In this document: positions 61,833 through 64,000 of the stretch, piece after piece
How positions within the stretch are numbered: position 1 is the stretch's first letter
How the letters are laid out: every line of letters begins with the position of its first letter
Source of the DNA: Streptomyces misionensis
GTDB taxonomy: Bacteria > Actinomycetota > Actinomycetes > Streptomycetales > Streptomycetaceae
Assembly: GCF_900104815.1 (NCBI RefSeq)
Contig: NZ_FNTD01000004.1
Coordinates: 2,434,501 to 2,498,500 of the forward strand
DNA length: 64,000 nucleotides
Reading direction: 5' to 3'
Program-made: the position numbers and the translations under genes
Notes under the pieces: generated by a model
The model's database searches: none
Seen by the model: the letters and a program-made list of their open reading frames with translations, nothing else
Told to the model about the DNA's origin: nothing

Positions 61833-62873
61833 ATGAGACTTCTCGTGCTGGGCGGAACGGAGTTCGTGGGGCGGGCCGTGGTGGAGGCGGCGCTCGGGCG
61901 CGGCTGGGAGGTGACCGTGTTCCACCGCGGACGTCACGAAGCGCCCCCCGGCGCACGGGTGTCGACCGGTGACCGCACCGCCGAGGGCGGCCTGGCCGCG
62001 CTCGCCGAGGGCGACTGGGACGCGGTGGTGGACACCTGGTCGGCGGCGCCCCGCGCGGTCCTGGAGGCGGCGCGGCTGCTGCGGGGCCGCGCCGGGCGGT
62101 ACGCATACGTCTCCAGCCGGTCGGTGTACGCCTGGCCCCGCCCGCCCGGGGCCGGCGAGGACGCCCCGGTGGTCGAGGGCGCGGCGGACGCCGGGGCGAC
62201 GGAGTACGCCCAGGACAAGCGGGGCGGCGAACTGGCCGTCCTGGAGACCTTCGGCGCCGAGCGCTCGCTGCTGGTGCGGGCCGGGCTGATCCTCGGCCCG
62301 TACGAGAACGTCGGCCGGCTGCCCTGGTGGCTGGACCAGGTCGCCCGCGGCGGTCCGGTCCTGGCGCCGGGCCCGCGCGACCTGCCGATCCAGTACGTCG
62401 ACGCCCGCGACCTCGCCGAGTGGCTGCTCGGCGCCCTGGAGCAGGAGTTGAGCGGACCGTACGACCTGGTGAGCCCGCCCGGGCACACCACCATGGGCGC
62501 ACTGCTCGACGCGTGCGTCGCGGCGACCGGCGCGGACGCGGAGCTGTGCTGGGCCGAGCCGGAGCGCATCCTGGAGGCCGGGATCGAGCCGTGGACCGAG
62601 CTGCCGGTGTGGGTGCCGCCGGGCGGCGAGACGTACGACGCCGTCCACCGGGCCGACGTCGGGCGGGCGCTGGCGACCGGACTGGTGTGCCGGCCGGTGT
62701 CGGAGACCGTCTCGGACACCTGGCGGTGGCTGACCGCGATCGGCGGTGTGGCGCCCCGAAGGCCCGACCGCACGACCCCGCGGCTCGCCCCCGAGGTGGC
62801 GGCGAAGGTGCTGGCCGGCCTGCGCGGGGGTGTACCTGGCACCACCCCCCGAGAGGGGGCCTCGGGCCAGTGA
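61833..62873 (+). CDS. NAD-dependent epimerase/dehydratase-family protein
   Basis: The 346-residue short-chain (extended) reductase has the N-terminal motif LLVLGGTEFVGRAVVEAAL, and KRGGELAVLETF and GLILGPYENVGR as in the extended family. The Tyr-x-x-x-Lys motif is best seen as YAQDKRGGE. Nucleotide-sugar or other substrates cannot be told apart. The ATG at 61833 lies 63 bp after the regulator stop. The C-terminal segment (RPDRTTPRLAPEVAAKVLAG) is extended. A histidine kinase gene follows 31 bp later. Confidence 0.85.
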   Translation: MRLLVLGGTEFVGRAVVEAALGRGWEVTVFHRGRHEAPPGARVSTGDRTAEGGLAALAEGDWDAVVDTWSAAPRAVLEAARLLRGRAGRYAYVSSRSVYAWPRPPGAGEDAPVVEGAADAGATEYAQDKRGGELAVLETFGAERSLLVRAGLILGPYENVGRLPWWLDQVARGGPVLAPGPRDLPIQYVDARDLAEWLLGALEQELSGPYDLVSPPGHTTMGALLDACVAATGADAELCWAEPERILEAGIEPWTELPVWVPPGGETYDAVHRADVGRALATGLVCRPVSETVSDTWRWLTAIGGVAPRRPDRTTPRLAPEVAAKVLAGLRGGVPGTTPREGASGQ

Positions 62874-62904
62874 CCCCCGGCCGGGGGTCGGCGAGACTGG
62901 CCGC

Positions 62905-64000
62905 ATGAACAGCGAAGACAAGAGCGGCCACGCCCGGCGGGTACTGCTGGCCGCCGTCCGGGGGCTGGTGCTGTCCCTCATCGTGCTGCCCTTCGGCGTG
63001 GCCTTCCTGGTACTGATCCCGCTGTCCCTCGCGCTGATACCGCTCGGCATCGGGCTGGTGACGACTCCGGCCGTGCTCACCGGGCTCAGGGCGCTGGCGG
63101 ACGCGCGCCGCAGGCTCGCGGCCGAGTGGTGCGGGGTGCGCATCCGGGCGGCCTACCGGCCCGTCCCGCGCGGCGCCAATCCGTGGACCCGCACCTTCAC
63201 GATGCTGGGCGACCCCCAGACCTGGCGGGACGTGCGCTGGCTGCCGGTGGACACCACGGCCGGCTTCGTCACCGCGCTGCTCCCGGCCCTGCTGCTGCTC
63301 TACCCCGTCGAGGGGCTGCTGCTGCCGGCCGGCCTGTGGCGGGCGTACGCACACGGCGGCACCTACTGGTACGCGTTCGTCCCGGTCACCGGGGAGGCCG
63401 GCGCCCTCGCCGCGGGCGTGCTCGCCCTCATTCTGCTCGCCGTCTCCTGGCGCGTCACCCCGCTCCTGCTGACCGCGCACTTCCGGCTCACCCGGGCGAT
63501 GCTGGACAACGGGAACGGCGAACTCGCGGAACGGGTGCGGGTGCTGACCGAGACCCGGCGGGACGCGGTGGACACCTCCGCCGCCGAGCTGCGCCGCATC
63601 GAACGGGACCTGCACGACGGGGCGCAGGCCCGGCTGGTCGCCATGGGCATGGACCTCGGCACCATCGAGATGCTGCTCGACAAGGACCCGGCGCAGGCCC
63701 GGACGCTGCTCGCGCAGGCCCGCCGCAACTCGGCCGACGCCCTGGAGGAGCTGCGCGGCCTGGTGCGCGGCATCCATCCGCCGGTCCTCGCCGAACGCGG
63801 ACTCGGGGACGCGGTGCGGGCGTTGGCGCTGCGGCTGCCGCTGCCCGCCGAGGTCACGGTGGAGCAGACGGGCCGCGCCGACGCGCCCGTGGAGTCGGCC
63901 GCCTACTTCGCGGTCAGCGAGGTGCTCACCAACGCGGTCAAGCACTCCGGCGCCGACCGGATCTGGGTGGACCTGCACCACGGCGAGGGCCGGCTGCGGA
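62905..64000 (+). CDS. Sensor histidine kinase, HisKA_3 type (3' partial)
   Basis: The ATG at 62905 (MNSEDKSGHARRVLLAAVRG) opens a frame that runs past the window end. The visible 365 residues comprise about four membrane helices in two pairs (residues 18-50 and 118-190) and a dimerisation domain with the phospho-acceptor His in RIERDLHDGAQARLVAMG. Next comes the start of a HATPase domain (SEVLTNAVKHSGADRIWVDL). The HDGAQ-type motif is typical of NarX/DesK-class kinases. The response regulator should lie just beyond the window. Confidence 0.93.
   Translation, partial: MNSEDKSGHARRVLLAAVRGLVLSLIVLPFGVAFLVLIPLSLALIPLGIGLVTTPAVLTGLRALADARRRLAAEWCGVRIRAAYRPVPRGANPWTRTFTMLGDPQTWRDVRWLPVDTTAGFVTALLPALLLLYPVEGLLLPAGLWRAYAHGGTYWYAFVPVTGEAGALAAGVLALILLAVSWRVTPLLLTAHFRLTRAMLDNGNGELAERVRVLTETRRDAVDTSAAELRRIERDLHDGAQARLVAMGMDLGTIEMLLDKDPAQARTLLAQARRNSADALEELRGLVRGIHPPVLAERGLGDAVRALALRLPLPAEVTVEQTGRADAPVESAAYFAVSEVLTNAVKHSGADRIWVDLHHGEGRLR

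Noticed and set aside
1..64000. tRNA or rRNA genes, insertion sequences, attachment sites, a replication origin
   Set aside because: I read both strands for TPsiC-loop patterns, transposase motifs, terminal repeats and DnaA boxes and saw none convincing. A tRNAscan or ISfinder search would be decisive.

Overview
This window is a high-GC actinobacterial chromosome segment, almost certainly from a Streptomyces. The signs are strong third-position G/C bias, frequent GTG starts, few insertions, paired glutamine synthetases (GSI and GSII) with GlnR-type operators, a homodimeric AceE pyruvate dehydrogenase, a lipoyl E2 with Ala/Pro linkers, and PspA/PspAA/PspAB proteins. From memory (not computed) the gene order lpd-sucB-gntR-aceE ... 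lipB-lipA ... glnA ... glnII matches the core region around SCO2160-SCO2212 of S. coelicolor. I saw no tRNA or rRNA gene, CRISPR array, transposase or phage gene.

Layout. 1-5.7 kb: a cysteine desulfurase/TusA fusion (5' end missing), a PfkB kinase, a membrane-anchored protein, an ErpA-type Fe-S carrier and nadA. 5.7-12.2 kb: an RND pump, a NarL-type two-component system, and pspAA-pspA. 12.4-15.2 kb: a DUF3043 membrane protein, a methyltransferase, a lipoprotein HtrA-like protease and a small protein. 15.3-22.5 kb: cobalamin nucleotide-loop genes (cobU with an extra N-terminal domain, cobT, cobS) mixed with an MprF-like lysyltransferase, a rhomboid-like protein and a membrane protein. 22.7-31.7 kb: leucyl aminopeptidase, then lpd, sucB, a GntR regulator and aceE. 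31.8-39.3 kb: a WYL regulator, a peptidoglycan amidase divergent from a MarP-like protease, a GNAT enzyme, an FAD amine-oxidase-like protein and a large HTH/TPR regulator. 39.5-47.5 kb: lipB, lipA, small and membrane proteins, an RDD protein, glnA, a small secreted protein, htpX and pspAB. 47.5-56.8 kb: an accessory island. 56.9-64.0 kb: hydrolases, an ArsC-like protein, glnII, a winged-helix regulator, a reductase and a truncated histidine kinase.

The stand-out region is 49,955-56,801. A seven-gene minus-strand operon encodes a BtrK-type PLP decarboxylase, an AcpS-type phosphopantetheinyl transferase, a hotdog protein resembling 3-aminobutyryl-CoA ammonia-lyase, an AMP-forming ligase, a free acyl carrier protein, EctC and EctA. 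It is transcribed divergently from ectB. Three of its junctions are 4-nt stop/start overlaps. All three ectoine enzymes are therefore embedded in a carrier-protein amino-acid activation module, with no ectD and no aspartokinase. I know of no described pathway with this combination. It may make an ectoine- or diaminobutyrate-derived metabolite rather than only the osmolyte.

The core genes form two physiological groups. One is Fe-S, lipoate and NAD metabolism: desulfurase, ErpA, NadA, LipB/LipA and the lipoyl E2/E3 with AceE. The other is nitrogen assimilation: glnA and glnII, each with an upstream GlnR-like box. Start codons were reassigned where the longest ORF lacked a ribosome binding site. 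Several genes (2013, 12461, 17128, 18354, 21749) have a TANNNT -10 motif 6-8 nt before the start codon, which suggests leaderless mRNAs.
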